From NCBI RefSeq assembly GCF_900142605.1, contig NZ_FRBL01000008.1:1-64000 (forward strand): a stretch of DNA of 64,000 nucleotides, given 5' to 3'. This document shows positions 43,742 through 52,575 of this stretch, one piece after another (the first letter of the stretch is position 1; every line of letters begins with the position of its first letter). The DNA is from Chitinophaga jiangningensis. Lineage in GTDB: Bacteria; Bacteroidota; Bacteroidia; Chitinophagales; Chitinophagaceae. A program made the translations under genes and the position numbers. The notes below the pieces were generated by a model. It did not search any database and had not been told where the DNA came from. It worked only from the letters and a program-made list of their open reading frames with translations.

Positions 43742-46700
43742 ATGATTAAGTACACCGGGGTGAGCATCTCACCACCTGCCTGGGCCAGGCATGCGATTCT
43801 TTTATTTTTTATCCTCTGCACGCTCGCAGTAAATGCACAGAAAAAAATTACAGGTAAAGTAACGGAGGATGGCACCAGCCAGCCTGTGTTCGGGGCTTCC
43901 ATCCAGGTAAAGGGTACCACCCGTGGCGCCATTACGGATGAGAAAGGCCAATTCTCTCTCTCCGTAAATCCGGGTGATAAATTACTCGTTTCGTCGATGG
44001 AATTTGAATCCCAGGAGGTCACCGTTGGGGCAGAAAATACCATTCATATAGTTTTGAAAAAAAGCACTGCCGGCCTTAATGAGGTAGTGATCATCGGTTA
44101 TGGTACCGTTAAGAAAAAAGACCTGACGGGTTCCATCGCAACTTTAAAAGGCGGTGATATTAAAACAGAAGGCGCCAGCAACGTGAGCAGGGCCTTGCAG
44201 GGCAAACTTGCAGGTGTTACCGTGGAAGCCGCCGGCGGTGATCCGGGAGCAGGCATGCGAATACTGGTACGTGGTGTAGGTACTTTTAACAATGCTAATC
44301 CACTCTACCTGGTAGATGGTGTGCAGGTGAACAATATTAACAACATTGCACCCGGCGACATTGAATCCATGGATGTACTCAAAGACGCCTCTGCCGCCGC
44401 TATCTATGGCTCCCGTGCTGCAAACGGCGTAGTGCTCGTTACTACCAAGTCCGGCAAAAACGGCCCTCCTGTAATCCAATTCAATGCCAACTTCGGTTCA
44501 CAAAAACTGATTAAGAAATATGATGTACTGAATGCACAGGAATGGGCAACAGTAAGTAATATGGCGCATGATAACGCTGGTTTAGCTCGACTGGATATTG
44601 CTGCTAACCCCAATCAACTGGGTGCAGGTACCGACTGGCAGGATGCCATATACAGAACCGCCATGATGCAGCAATACAACCTTTCTGTAAGCGGCGGTAC
44701 GGAACATACCCGTTATAGCTTCTCCGGTCAGTACAACGATCAGGATGGTATCGTAGACGTAACCGGTTATAAACGCTACGGCATCCGCGAAAAAACAGAA
44801 ACAACCAAAGGCCGCCTCAAAGTGGGCCAGTCCCTCATCCTCACTCGCGAAAACTGGACTAAAATGCCAGGTGGCTGGGGTGGCCAGGGCGGTAACCCGG
44901 TTGGTTCTGCAGTGAAAATGATCCCGGTGTTTAACATCTATGATGAAAACGCTATAGGTGGCTACTCAGGCGCCAGCGGCCCAGTAGTAAACGTGGCTAA
45001 TCCGGTAGCTCAATTGCATCTGGAAGACATCACTACCAACGTGACCTCTATCATTGCCAATGCGTTTGCGGAATTAACCATTTTGCCTGAACTCAAATAT
45101 AAATTCAACCTGGGCTACACGGATGCATTTATTTCTCATAAAGATTACACCAGGCGCTACGAAGTGGGTGGTCTGTTTGCCAATCCTACCAACAATCTCG
45201 CCCAGGCCAGTAACAGGTACAACCTGGTGATGGCGGAAAACACACTGAACTATGCCAAAGACTTTGGAAAACACAGCTTCCAGGCGCTGGCTGGTTATGC
45301 TTACCAGAAATATGTAAGAGATTCCTCTGCGTCTGCAAAAAATGACCTCGCTGATGGTATCAGTGAACTGGATAATGGTGCAATAATCTCCGCTGTAAGC
45401 GGCAATAAACTTGTAAGCACACTCGTTTCTCTGTTGGGACGCGTGATCTATTCTTATGACAACCGCTACCTGCTTACTGCCAGCTTCCGCCGCGATGGCA
45501 GCTCCCGGTTTGCACCAGCTTATCGCTATGGTAACTTCCCTTCCATCGCAGCAGGATGGAATATTTCCAATGAGAAATTCTGGTCCCTATCTCCAGCTTC
45601 CGTTTCTATGCTGAAACTACGTGGTAGCTACGGTATATTGGGCAACCAGGAATTTGATGACTATGGCTATGCCGCGGTTATCAACTCCAACATTAATTAT
45701 GTTAATGGAAATCAGTCCAAATGGTTTGGCGCAATCCAAACCACCTATGCATCTCCGTATTTAAAATGGGAAAATACTGAAACCGTTGATGTAGGTATTG
45801 ACGCTGCTTTCCTGCATGATAAATTAACGCTCACTGCTGACTACTTCCGCAAAAACACCACCGACCTGTTGCTAAAGGTGCCTATTCCCGGATCTGCCGG
45901 TTCCGCTGCCGACCCATTTGTAAACGGAGGTAATATCCTCAATAAGGGTGTAGAAATGGGCATTGGCTACAATGATAAAGTTGGTGCTGTCAGCTATAGC
46001 GTAAGAGGAACCTTTTCTTCAATCAAAAACAAAGTACTGGCACTGGGAACCGGTACACAGCAAATCGCCGGTGGGCAGCCTACACACCATGGTGCGGATG
46101 CAACACTTACGCAGGCAGGTGGCGAAATCGCTGCTTTCTACCTGATCAAATCCCTTGGCATTTTCCAGTCACAAGAAGAAATTGATGCCTATAAAGGCAA
46201 AGATGGACAGCTAATCCAACCTTCTGCCAAACCTGGCGACATCAAATTTTTCGATGCCAACGGAGACGGTACTATCAGTAATGCCGATCGCCTCGATATG
46301 GGCAGCTCTTTCCCTTCATTCGAATACGGCCTGGGTATCAACCTCAATGCGTATAATTTTGACCTAAATCTGTTTTTACAAGGCACCCAGGGAAATAAAA
46401 TTTATAATGGCCTGCGCCAGGACCTGGAAGGCATGAACCTGGAGTATAATTATGCCCGCACTACACTCAATGCGTGGACACCGACTAATACCAATACAGA
46501 CATGCCACGTGCGGTGATAGACGATCCAAACTTCAACGCCCGGACCTCCTCCCGCTTCCTGGAAAACGGTTCTTACTTTAGATTTAAAACCTTACAGCTG
46601 GGTTACACAGTACCGACCAGGCTGCTGGAGCGTGCTAAAATAAGCAGTCTTAGAGCCTACCTGAGCGCCGACAATCTGTTTACCATCACCAAATACAAAG

Positions 46701-46816
46701 GATTCAACCCGGATATTGGCAGATCCGGCAGCATTCTGGACAGAGGTGTAGACTTTGGTCACGTCTCCTATCCGCTTGCCCGCACACTTTCTGTTGGTAT
46801 ACAACTGTCCTTGTAA
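43742..46816 (+). CDS. SusC/RagA-family TonB-dependent transporter of the polysaccharide locus
   Basis: Product of 1024 residues: signal peptide with a longer basic front (about 1-33, ILLFFILCTLAVNAQ), carboxypeptidase-regulatory-like domain (about 36-110, TGKVTEDGTSQPVFGASIQ), plug with EVVIIGYGTVKKKDLTGSI, LVRGVGTFNNANPLYLVDG and VLKDASAAAIYGSRAANGVV (about 115-235) and barrel ending TLSVGIQLSL. The EVVIIGYGTVKKKDLTG stretch is the usual TonB-box-adjacent motif. It has no STN domain. It should import oligosaccharides freed on the surface by the nearby glycoside hydrolases. Confidence 0.94.
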   Translation: MIKYTGVSISPPAWARHAILLFFILCTLAVNAQKKITGKVTEDGTSQPVFGASIQVKGTTRGAITDEKGQFSLSVNPGDKLLVSSMEFESQEVTVGAENTIHIVLKKSTAGLNEVVIIGYGTVKKKDLTGSIATLKGGDIKTEGASNVSRALQGKLAGVTVEAAGGDPGAGMRILVRGVGTFNNANPLYLVDGVQVNNINNIAPGDIESMDVLKDASAAAIYGSRAANGVVLVTTKSGKNGPPVIQFNANFGSQKLIKKYDVLNAQEWATVSNMAHDNAGLARLDIAANPNQLGAGTDWQDAIYRTAMMQQYNLSVSGGTEHTRYSFSGQYNDQDGIVDVTGYKRYGIREKTETTKGRLKVGQSLILTRENWTKMPGGWGGQGGNPVGSAVKMIPVFNIYDENAIGGYSGASGPVVNVANPVAQLHLEDITTNVTSIIANAFAELTILPELKYKFNLGYTDAFISHKDYTRRYEVGGLFANPTNNLAQASNRYNLVMAENTLNYAKDFGKHSFQALAGYAYQKYVRDSSASAKNDLADGISELDNGAIISAVSGNKLVSTLVSLLGRVIYSYDNRYLLTASFRRDGSSRFAPAYRYGNFPSIAAGWNISNEKFWSLSPASVSMLKLRGSYGILGNQEFDDYGYAAVINSNINYVNGNQSKWFGAIQTTYASPYLKWENTETVDVGIDAAFLHDKLTLTADYFRKNTTDLLLKVPIPGSAGSAADPFVNGGNILNKGVEMGIGYNDKVGAVSYSVRGTFSSIKNKVLALGTGTQQIAGGQPTHHGADATLTQAGGEIAAFYLIKSLGIFQSQEEIDAYKGKDGQLIQPSAKPGDIKFFDANGDGTISNADRLDMGSSFPSFEYGLGINLNAYNFDLNLFLQGTQGNKIYNGLRQDLEGMNLEYNYARTTLNAWTPTNTNTDMPRAVIDDPNFNARTSSRFLENGSYFRFKTLQLGYTVPTRLLERAKISSLRAYLSADNLFTITKYKGFNPDIGRSGSILDRGVDFGHVSYPLARTLSVGIQLSL

Positions 46817-46835
46817 TTACGTAAAAATTCAACGC

Positions 46836-48347
46836 ATGAAAAAGATATTGATTTCGGTCGCGGCCACGCTGGTATTTGCCAGCTGTTCACGCGATACGTT
46901 AGACCTGACTAATCCGAACCAAATTACTACTGAAACTTTCTGGAAAACAGAGAGCGACGTCAAGAGTGCACTGGCAGGCACCTATGGCCTCTTTAAAAAT
47001 GTAAACGGAGGCTTATGGGGTGTTCGCGGTGTAGAATTATCCAATGGCCGCGGGGATGATTTTTTCATCCGAAACGACGTGGCAGCGCTGTATCAACTGT
47101 CGACTTTCACCAATACGCCCGACAACGGGGTATCTGAAGGTGTTTATAACGTGTGCTACCGGGCAATTTTCCGCGCTAACCAGATACTGGAAAACGTTAG
47201 CAAAGTGGGACTGGAAGCTGATAAAGAAAAAGCATATATAGCGGAAGCTAAGTTTCTTCGCGGCCTTAACTACTTTATTCTGGTAACTAATTTCGGAGAT
47301 GTAGCCATACGTACCAAGGTGCCTGTTGTAACTGATGACTATTTTGTTGCCAAATCACCTGAAAAAGACGTTTGGGCTCAGGTTATAAAAGACTTTACAG
47401 AAGCAGCAGCAGACCTCCCAGTAACCAACTATGGCAGAGCAACCAAAGGGGCTGCACTCGGTATGCTCGGTAAAGCCTACGTATACACGAAGGATTATGT
47501 CAATGCAGCAACCATTCTGCAATCGCTCACTATGGCGCCATTCAACTACTCACTTACAGCCAATTATGAAGACAACTTCAAAGAAGACACAGAAAACAAC
47601 AGTGAATCGCTCTTCGAAATTCAACTGTCAGACGTAGGTGGTACCAATCCTTGGGCGGGTGAAAACGCCAACGAAACACTGGGCGTTACCACCGCACAGG
47701 AATTTGCCCCCGGGGAGGTGGCTGGTTGGTTTGAAGTTAGTCCTACCGACAAACTTTTTAACGAATTCCAGAAGGAAAAAACCACTACCAATGAACTGGA
47801 CCCACGCATGTACGCCACATTGATATGGGATTATCCGGGTGCTACTTTCTATAACAAACCATTTACTGCTTTCAAACTCCAATTCGGTTTTAAATCCATG
47901 TTTAAAAAATACCAGAATTATACGCAGAATAATGAGTTGAAAGGTAGTAAAGGTGGCGACTATACCTCGAGTATTAACGAACGCGTACTGCGTTATGCGG
48001 ATATTGAACTGCTCCTGGCAGAAGCACTTACTATGCAAGGCAGAACCGGTGATGCTTATTCTTATTTACAGGATGTAAGGTCCAGAGCTAAACTGGGTCT
48101 ACTTGCCAATGGCCTCGGTCAGGATGCCATGATGGCTGAAATCAGACACCAGCGTATGATTGAGTTTGCCCGTGAAGGACAACGATTTTATGACCTGAAA
48201 AGATGGGGACTGCTACAGCAGGAAATCACCAATAGTGATAAAGTAGGTAAACAATATTTTGTGAACGGGAAACATGATTACTTCCCTATTCCACAAAGTG
48301 AAATCACTACCAATGCGAAAATGGAGCAGAATGAAAGATGGAAATAA
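46836..48347 (+). CDS. SusD/RagB-family lipoprotein of the polysaccharide locus
   Basis: Product of 503 residues from ATG 46836 (MKKILISVAATLVFASCSRD; lipobox FASC, Cys17). An in-frame ATG at 46755 lies inside SusC and is rejected. SusD hallmarks are AYIAEAKFLRGLNYFILVTNFGD (about 130) and IRHQRMIEFAREGQRFYDLKRW (about 440), ending in YFPIPQSEITTNAKMEQNERW. It starts 19 bases after the SusC stop, so they form a pair. It ends in a strong hairpin that faces the convergent GH2 gene. Confidence 0.94.
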   Translation: MKKILISVAATLVFASCSRDTLDLTNPNQITTETFWKTESDVKSALAGTYGLFKNVNGGLWGVRGVELSNGRGDDFFIRNDVAALYQLSTFTNTPDNGVSEGVYNVCYRAIFRANQILENVSKVGLEADKEKAYIAEAKFLRGLNYFILVTNFGDVAIRTKVPVVTDDYFVAKSPEKDVWAQVIKDFTEAAADLPVTNYGRATKGAALGMLGKAYVYTKDYVNAATILQSLTMAPFNYSLTANYEDNFKEDTENNSESLFEIQLSDVGGTNPWAGENANETLGVTTAQEFAPGEVAGWFEVSPTDKLFNEFQKEKTTTNELDPRMYATLIWDYPGATFYNKPFTAFKLQFGFKSMFKKYQNYTQNNELKGSKGGDYTSSINERVLRYADIELLLAEALTMQGRTGDAYSYLQDVRSRAKLGLLANGLGQDAMMAEIRHQRMIEFAREGQRFYDLKRWGLLQQEITNSDKVGKQYFVNGKHDYFPIPQSEITTNAKMEQNERWK

Positions 48348-48360
48348 TATTTTATTATTA

Positions 48361-48430
48361 AAAAGTAACCGGGTCCACAGGCCCGGTTACTTTTCAAATT
48401 AACCAGCGCACAATTGCACGTTAATTTGAA
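48361..48430. terminator. Hairpins between convergent SusD and GH2 genes
   Basis: A 13-bp perfect stem (48361-48373 with 48382-48394; TTTT on the plus side, TTTTT on the minus side) followed by an 11-bp perfect stem (48393-48403 with 48420-48430) which takes in the GH2 stop codon. Suited to end both transcripts. Confidence 0.65.
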
Positions 48431-50853
48431 AGCATACTGATTTTAGCTGTTTTTACATGTTGCCCCTTCACTGTTAACTGTATGTCGCCCGACTTCTTCG
48501 CTGACTGCACCACCACTACCAACTTCCCGCTAAACGTTTTCATGGTTGGCAAATGAAATAATTCCAGCGAGGTAGCATCGCCATTGCAGGCCGCACGAAA
48601 CCTACCGCTACCTGTTACAGAAAATTCCAGCTGTTCTGCCGCATCCGGGCAAACATTCCCTTCCTTATCCAGTACTGTTACGGTAACAAAGGAGAGGTCG
48701 TTACCATCGGCCTTCAGCTGCTTCCTGTCTGGTTCCAATAACAACTGATAAGGCTGGCCTGCCGTTACAATGCTTTGTTCCGCAGCAGGTTTACCATCTT
48801 TCCCAAAAGCCACTACTTTGACGGTACCTGGCTCATAGGTTACGTTCATCCACATGAGTCGATACCTGTTTTGCGGGGAACTGCTGTCTTTCTTCTGTAT
48901 CCCTTTACTTTTACCGTTGATAAACAGCTCGGCGCTGTCGTAGCTGGTATATACAAATACCGGCGTGGTTTCCCCTTCCCTGCCGGGAAAATTCCAGTGT
49001 GGCAATAGGTGTAACGTAGGCGATGTTGTATTCCATACACTCCGATACAGGTAATAACGGTCCTTGGGAATCCCTGCCAGGTCGCACAATCCGAAGTAGG
49101 AACTGCGGGAAGGCCATTTATCATCATACGGTGTAGGCTCGCCAAGGTAGTCGAAGCCCGTCCATACAAACTGGCCGATCACCCATGGTTTATCCTCCTG
49201 TAAAATAAAATCTTCCTCCGGCAGATTAGACCAGTTGCAATATTCCATATCATAGGAGGAAGATTGCAGGTCCTCGTACTGCTTGTCTTTTGCTTTCACC
49301 ACCGGGAAATGATAGATCCCCCGGGAACTCACGGTAGATGCAGTTTCGGAGCCGAGCAGGAGCCCCTGGGGAAATGCTTTATACGCTTCTTCGTATAGGT
49401 GTGTGCGGTAGTTTAATCCGGGAATGTCCAGCACTGCACCAAAGCCGGAGGTCATGGTAGCTTTTACCTGGTCCATGCCCACGGTCACCGGCCGGGTAGG
49501 ATCTTCGCGATGGAAGATATCCTGCAGCCACCTGGCCCGTTTAACTCCTTCGGATCCCCATTGGTCGGGCACTTCATTACCGGAGCTCCACATCACAATT
49601 GACGGGTGATTGCGGGTGGCATGGATTAAATTGACCACATCTTTTTCTGCGTCAGTATTGAAAAATCGCGCGTAACCGTTTTTAACTTTGGGCTTTGCCC
49701 ATTCATCAAAGGTTTCGGCGAGGAACATAAAGCCCATTTCATCTGCCAGTTCCAGCTGCTCCCGTGAAGGCATATTGTGGGAGCTGCGGATAGCGTCGCA
49801 GCCAAGGTCTTTCAGTATCTGCATTTGCCGGCGTAAGGCTGCCTTATTAACGGCGGCACCTAATGGCCCCAGGTCGTGGTGCAGGCATACCCCTTTAAAT
49901 TTCCTCACTTTGCCATTCAGGGAAAACCCGGTGGCGGGATCGTATTTAATAGCGCGTATCCCGAATACAGTGGTCACGGAGTCCTTCAGCTCCCAGCCCT
50001 TATACAGTTTGGTTACGGCTTTATACAGTATAGGCGTTTCCGGACTCCATCGGGAGGGATTTTGTACAGAAATATTCCGGTCGAACTCATTTCCCCATGC
50101 AGTATAGGCCGTATCAGCGGACACAATAAATCCTTGCGGATGCAGGATTTGCGTAACCAGGGTAAGGCCTTTACCACTTACCCTGGTTTTGATATTTACT
50201 TTTGCAAATTCATCTGTAATAATCGGAGTGGTGATGTAGGTACCCCATTCATCCACGCTTTCCGCATTTTTTACAATTACACTTACATTGCGGTACAGGC
50301 CTGCGCCCGGGTACCAGCGGGAGGATTGTTCTTCATTTTGCAGGTGTACTGCCAGCAGGTTATCCTTTCCAGGCACATAGAGGTCCGTCACATCCAGGTA
50401 GAAATAATTGTACCCGTAATGCCACTCTCCTGCCTTTTTTTCGTTGAAGTATACCGTAGGTTCGCTCATGGCACCTTCAAACAACAGGAGTACCTTTTGT
50501 CCTTTTTTGTAGTTGGGGAGATGAAATGTTTTCCGGTACCAGCCTTCGCCAATATAGGGCAATGCACCCGTGCGCCCGGTTTTCTCGGAAGACACCTGCT
50601 CGTTATTCTGCGTGATAGCCACGTTTTGCTTGTCAATTTCCTTGTCGAACGGACCGTAAATAGCCCAGTCATGCGGCACCGACACCGTTTGCCAGCTTTT
50701 ATCATCGAAGTTCAGCTGCCAGGCGAGGTCATTTTTACCCCTGGAAAATTTCCAGCCATCATGCAGCTCCGTTACTTCCCTCACTTGCGCGGAAGCGATA
50801 TTTACCAGTAATAATTGCAGAAGAAGCAGTTTTTTCACACGGGAAAAAGGCAT
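48421..50853 (-). CDS. GH2 family glycoside hydrolase, beta-galactosidase-like
   Basis: Product of 810 residues with a signal peptide (about 1-22). Order: GH2 sugar-binding jelly roll (about 30-190), immunoglobulin-like domain (about 195-300), TIM barrel (about 305-600) and a DUF4982-like plus beta C-terminal region (about 620-800). The acid/base Glu is in MWSSGNEVPDQW (about 428) and the nucleophile Glu in LLLGSETAST (about 510). The DUF4982 type is frequent in exo-acting beta-galactosidases of gut and soil Bacteroidota; beta-glucuronidase or beta-mannosidase activity is not excluded. Its promoter carries the AATTGT-N7-ACAATT motif also seen before GH51. Confidence 0.9.
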   Translation of the reverse strand: MPFSRVKKLLLLQLLLVNIASAQVREVTELHDGWKFSRGKNDLAWQLNFDDKSWQTVSVPHDWAIYGPFDKEIDKQNVAITQNNEQVSSEKTGRTGALPYIGEGWYRKTFHLPNYKKGQKVLLLFEGAMSEPTVYFNEKKAGEWHYGYNYFYLDVTDLYVPGKDNLLAVHLQNEEQSSRWYPGAGLYRNVSVIVKNAESVDEWGTYITTPIITDEFAKVNIKTRVSGKGLTLVTQILHPQGFIVSADTAYTAWGNEFDRNISVQNPSRWSPETPILYKAVTKLYKGWELKDSVTTVFGIRAIKYDPATGFSLNGKVRKFKGVCLHHDLGPLGAAVNKAALRRQMQILKDLGCDAIRSSHNMPSREQLELADEMGFMFLAETFDEWAKPKVKNGYARFFNTDAEKDVVNLIHATRNHPSIVMWSSGNEVPDQWGSEGVKRARWLQDIFHREDPTRPVTVGMDQVKATMTSGFGAVLDIPGLNYRTHLYEEAYKAFPQGLLLGSETASTVSSRGIYHFPVVKAKDKQYEDLQSSSYDMEYCNWSNLPEEDFILQEDKPWVIGQFVWTGFDYLGEPTPYDDKWPSRSSYFGLCDLAGIPKDRYYLYRSVWNTTSPTLHLLPHWNFPGREGETTPVFVYTSYDSAELFINGKSKGIQKKDSSSPQNRYRLMWMNVTYEPGTVKVVAFGKDGKPAAEQSIVTAGQPYQLLLEPDRKQLKADGNDLSFVTVTVLDKEGNVCPDAAEQLEFSVTGSGRFRAACNGDATSLELFHLPTMKTFSGKLVVVVQSAKKSGDIQLTVKGQHVKTAKISMLSN

Positions 50854-50865
50854 AGTGTATTAATT

Positions 50866-50884
50866 AATTGTTAGCCTGACAATT
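50866..50884. promoter_or_regulatory. AATTGT-N7-ACAATT motif before the GH2 gene
   Basis: Inverted repeat with the same half-sites and 7-base spacer as the one before GH51 (43274-43292). It lies 13-31 bases before the GH2 start codon, a good place for a repressor to block transcription. Confidence 0.45.
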
Positions 50885-50942
50885 TATAAAATTATTAGCA
50901 ATGCAAGGGCTATAAGCTGGTAAAAACTTACATTTACATACC

Positions 50943-51599
50943 ATGACAACCATACAGCAGATCAGGCGATTATACCAGCTCCCGGAAGTCCCGGAGCAGG
51001 GCTATACTTCCGAAGAAATGGCGGCATTCGGATTTACATTACCGGCAGCCTTGCGTAACTATTACCGCACACTGGGAAAAAACGATATTGTAAACCGCTC
51101 CCATAACCAGCTGCTGACGCCGGAGCAATCAGGCTTTTCGGACGACCGCTATTTTGTTTTCTACGAGGAGAACCAGGTAGTGGCTTACTGGGGCATTAAA
51201 GAGTCAGACCTGTTGGCCGATAACCCGCCTGTATATGGGAATTACCATCCGGGCGGCACGGAATGGTTTATGGACGCGCCTACAGTAGACAGCTTCCTGC
51301 TGCTGATGGCCATTTACAACGGTACATTGGGTGGCTTGACCTACAACGCCAATAGTTTCGACACAGTATCGCCGGAAGTGAGGAGTTACATTGAAAATAA
51401 CTGGGAAGAAGTAAAGGGCATCACTTTACAATCACAACGGATCTTTACGGATAATTTTGAGGAGGTGATCAGCGTGTCTGTGGACGAGCAAGGCCAATGG
51501 TCGGGCATTTTCATAGGCACGCAGCAAGATGAACGCTTCGAAGCTTTACTCGAACGCCTGGATATTGACTGGGATTACATCTCTACAGAAGATGAATAA
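50943..51599 (+). CDS. SMI1/KNR4 (SUKH)-like protein
   Basis: Product of 218 residues, acidic, no signal peptide. The front part matches the SUKH pattern: a short helix, then YTSEEMAAFGFTLPAALRNYYRTLG (about 21-45), where SUKH proteins have LP.ELRxFYxxxNG, followed by YFVFYEENQVVAYWGI and a C-terminal beta/helix part. SUKH proteins are common immunity factors against polymorphic toxins and also occur in unrelated roles. No toxin gene is adjacent. It is divergent from GH2 (89-base gap) and is followed immediately by a tandem repeat array. Confidence 0.7.
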   Translation: MTTIQQIRRLYQLPEVPEQGYTSEEMAAFGFTLPAALRNYYRTLGKNDIVNRSHNQLLTPEQSGFSDDRYFVFYEENQVVAYWGIKESDLLADNPPVYGNYHPGGTEWFMDAPTVDSFLLLMAIYNGTLGGLTYNANSFDTVSPEVRSYIENNWEEVKGITLQSQRIFTDNFEEVISVSVDEQGQWSGIFIGTQQDERFEALLERLDIDWDYISTEDE

Positions 51600-51610
51600 G
51601 CGTACAGAAA

Positions 51611-51915
51611 TGTACACCTGCCTGGCGTTTTCTATGGTTTTGCTGAATTATTATGGCGATTTATTGGCCATTTTAATCCGCGAAATATAAACACCCCCTG
51701 AGATTTTCTGTGGTTTTGCTGAATTATTATGCCGATTTATTAACCATTTTAATCCGCGAAAAATATACACCTGCCTGGCGCTTTCTATGGTTTTGCTGAA
51801 TTATTATGCCGATTTATTGGCCATTTTAATCCGCGAAAAATATACACCCACCTGGCGTTTTCTGTGGTTTTGCTGAATTATTATGGCGATTTATTGACCA
51901 TGTTAATCCGCGAAG
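51611..51915. repeat. Four tandem copies of a ~77-bp intergenic repeat
   Basis: The anchor GGTTTTGCTGAATTATTATG begins at 51636, 51712, 51789 and 51866 (spacings 76, 77, 77). Copies run from TACACCTGCCTGGCG to ATCCGCGAA with a few substitutions. It begins directly after the SUKH-like gene. Not a CRISPR array, because the whole unit is repeated without unique spacers. Confidence 0.85.
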
Positions 51916-52026
51916 TAGAGACGCCTCGCAGGCGTCTATTTGAGTAAATCTAATTCACCATCTCCGCTTTAATCAATTAGATATAAGCGGAGATTATGTT
52001 TGATAGACGCCTGCCAGGCGTCTCTA
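51916..52026. repeat. Palindrome-flanked element with interleaved inner stems
   Basis: Outer 23-bp arms 51916-51938 and 52004-52026 pair at 22 positions, and each arm is also a self-palindrome. Inside, 51948-51955 pairs with 51975-51982, and 51960-51969 with 51985-51994; these two stems interleave, giving an H-type pseudoknot topology if transcribed. No coding potential. Confidence 0.65.
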
Positions 52027-52058
52027 CGCGGGTATGGAAAAATCCTGCGCAAACAAAT

Positions 52059-52295
52059 TTATACCCCTCTCGACTTCAGCTCCTCTCTGATCTTTTTCAA
52101 GTTAGTGATATTGAGGATTAAAATCGGCAGCAACACTACAGGCATAATGTTCATGGTAATGGTGCCTTTTTTACCCCACATCACGATAGATAAAATAATG
52201 ATGGCAAGCAATACGACACCCAGGCCAATGGATGCTCCTTTTAATACTTTCTCTGTTTTTTGTAATTGTGCGGTGCTCTGTTCAGAAAGGTTCAT
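52059..52295 (-). CDS. Small membrane protein of unknown function
   Basis: Product of 78 residues from ATG 52295 (MNLSEQSTAQ); an ATG at 52331 would add 12 residues and is less likely. Two membrane helices (GASIGLGVVLLAIIILSIVM and TITMNIMPVVLLPILILNIT) with a basic KKIREELKSRG end. Small two-helix proteins of this kind are common and unassigned in Bacteroidota. It lies 33 bases after the palindromic element. Confidence 0.65.
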   Translation of the reverse strand: MNLSEQSTAQLQKTEKVLKGASIGLGVVLLAIIILSIVMWGKKGTITMNIMPVVLLPILILNITNLKKIREELKSRGV

Positions 52296-52575
52296 ACCAG
52301 GTTTATAAATAAGGACACTACAAATATGCAATTTCCGGCTCGCGAATGCAAGCAGTCAGTTTTTTTTGACTACAGATGCGGCCGCTTTGCAGGAAGGGGA
52401 ACACAGGCATGCAGTATTTTCTACAATTTTATTTCAGGCAGATGTCAGACTAGCATATTTACCAGCATTTTCGTACCTGTTGCAAGTCCATCAACAGCAG
52501 CACACTATTTGTAATAACTCCTAACTGGAACTCCTTTCAACACATGCGGGAACCATTGCACTAAAACAAAAATTT

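Noticed and set aside
51611..51915. CRISPR array
   Set aside because: Units of 77 bp repeat along their whole length with only scattered substitutions; there are no unique spacers and no cas genes.
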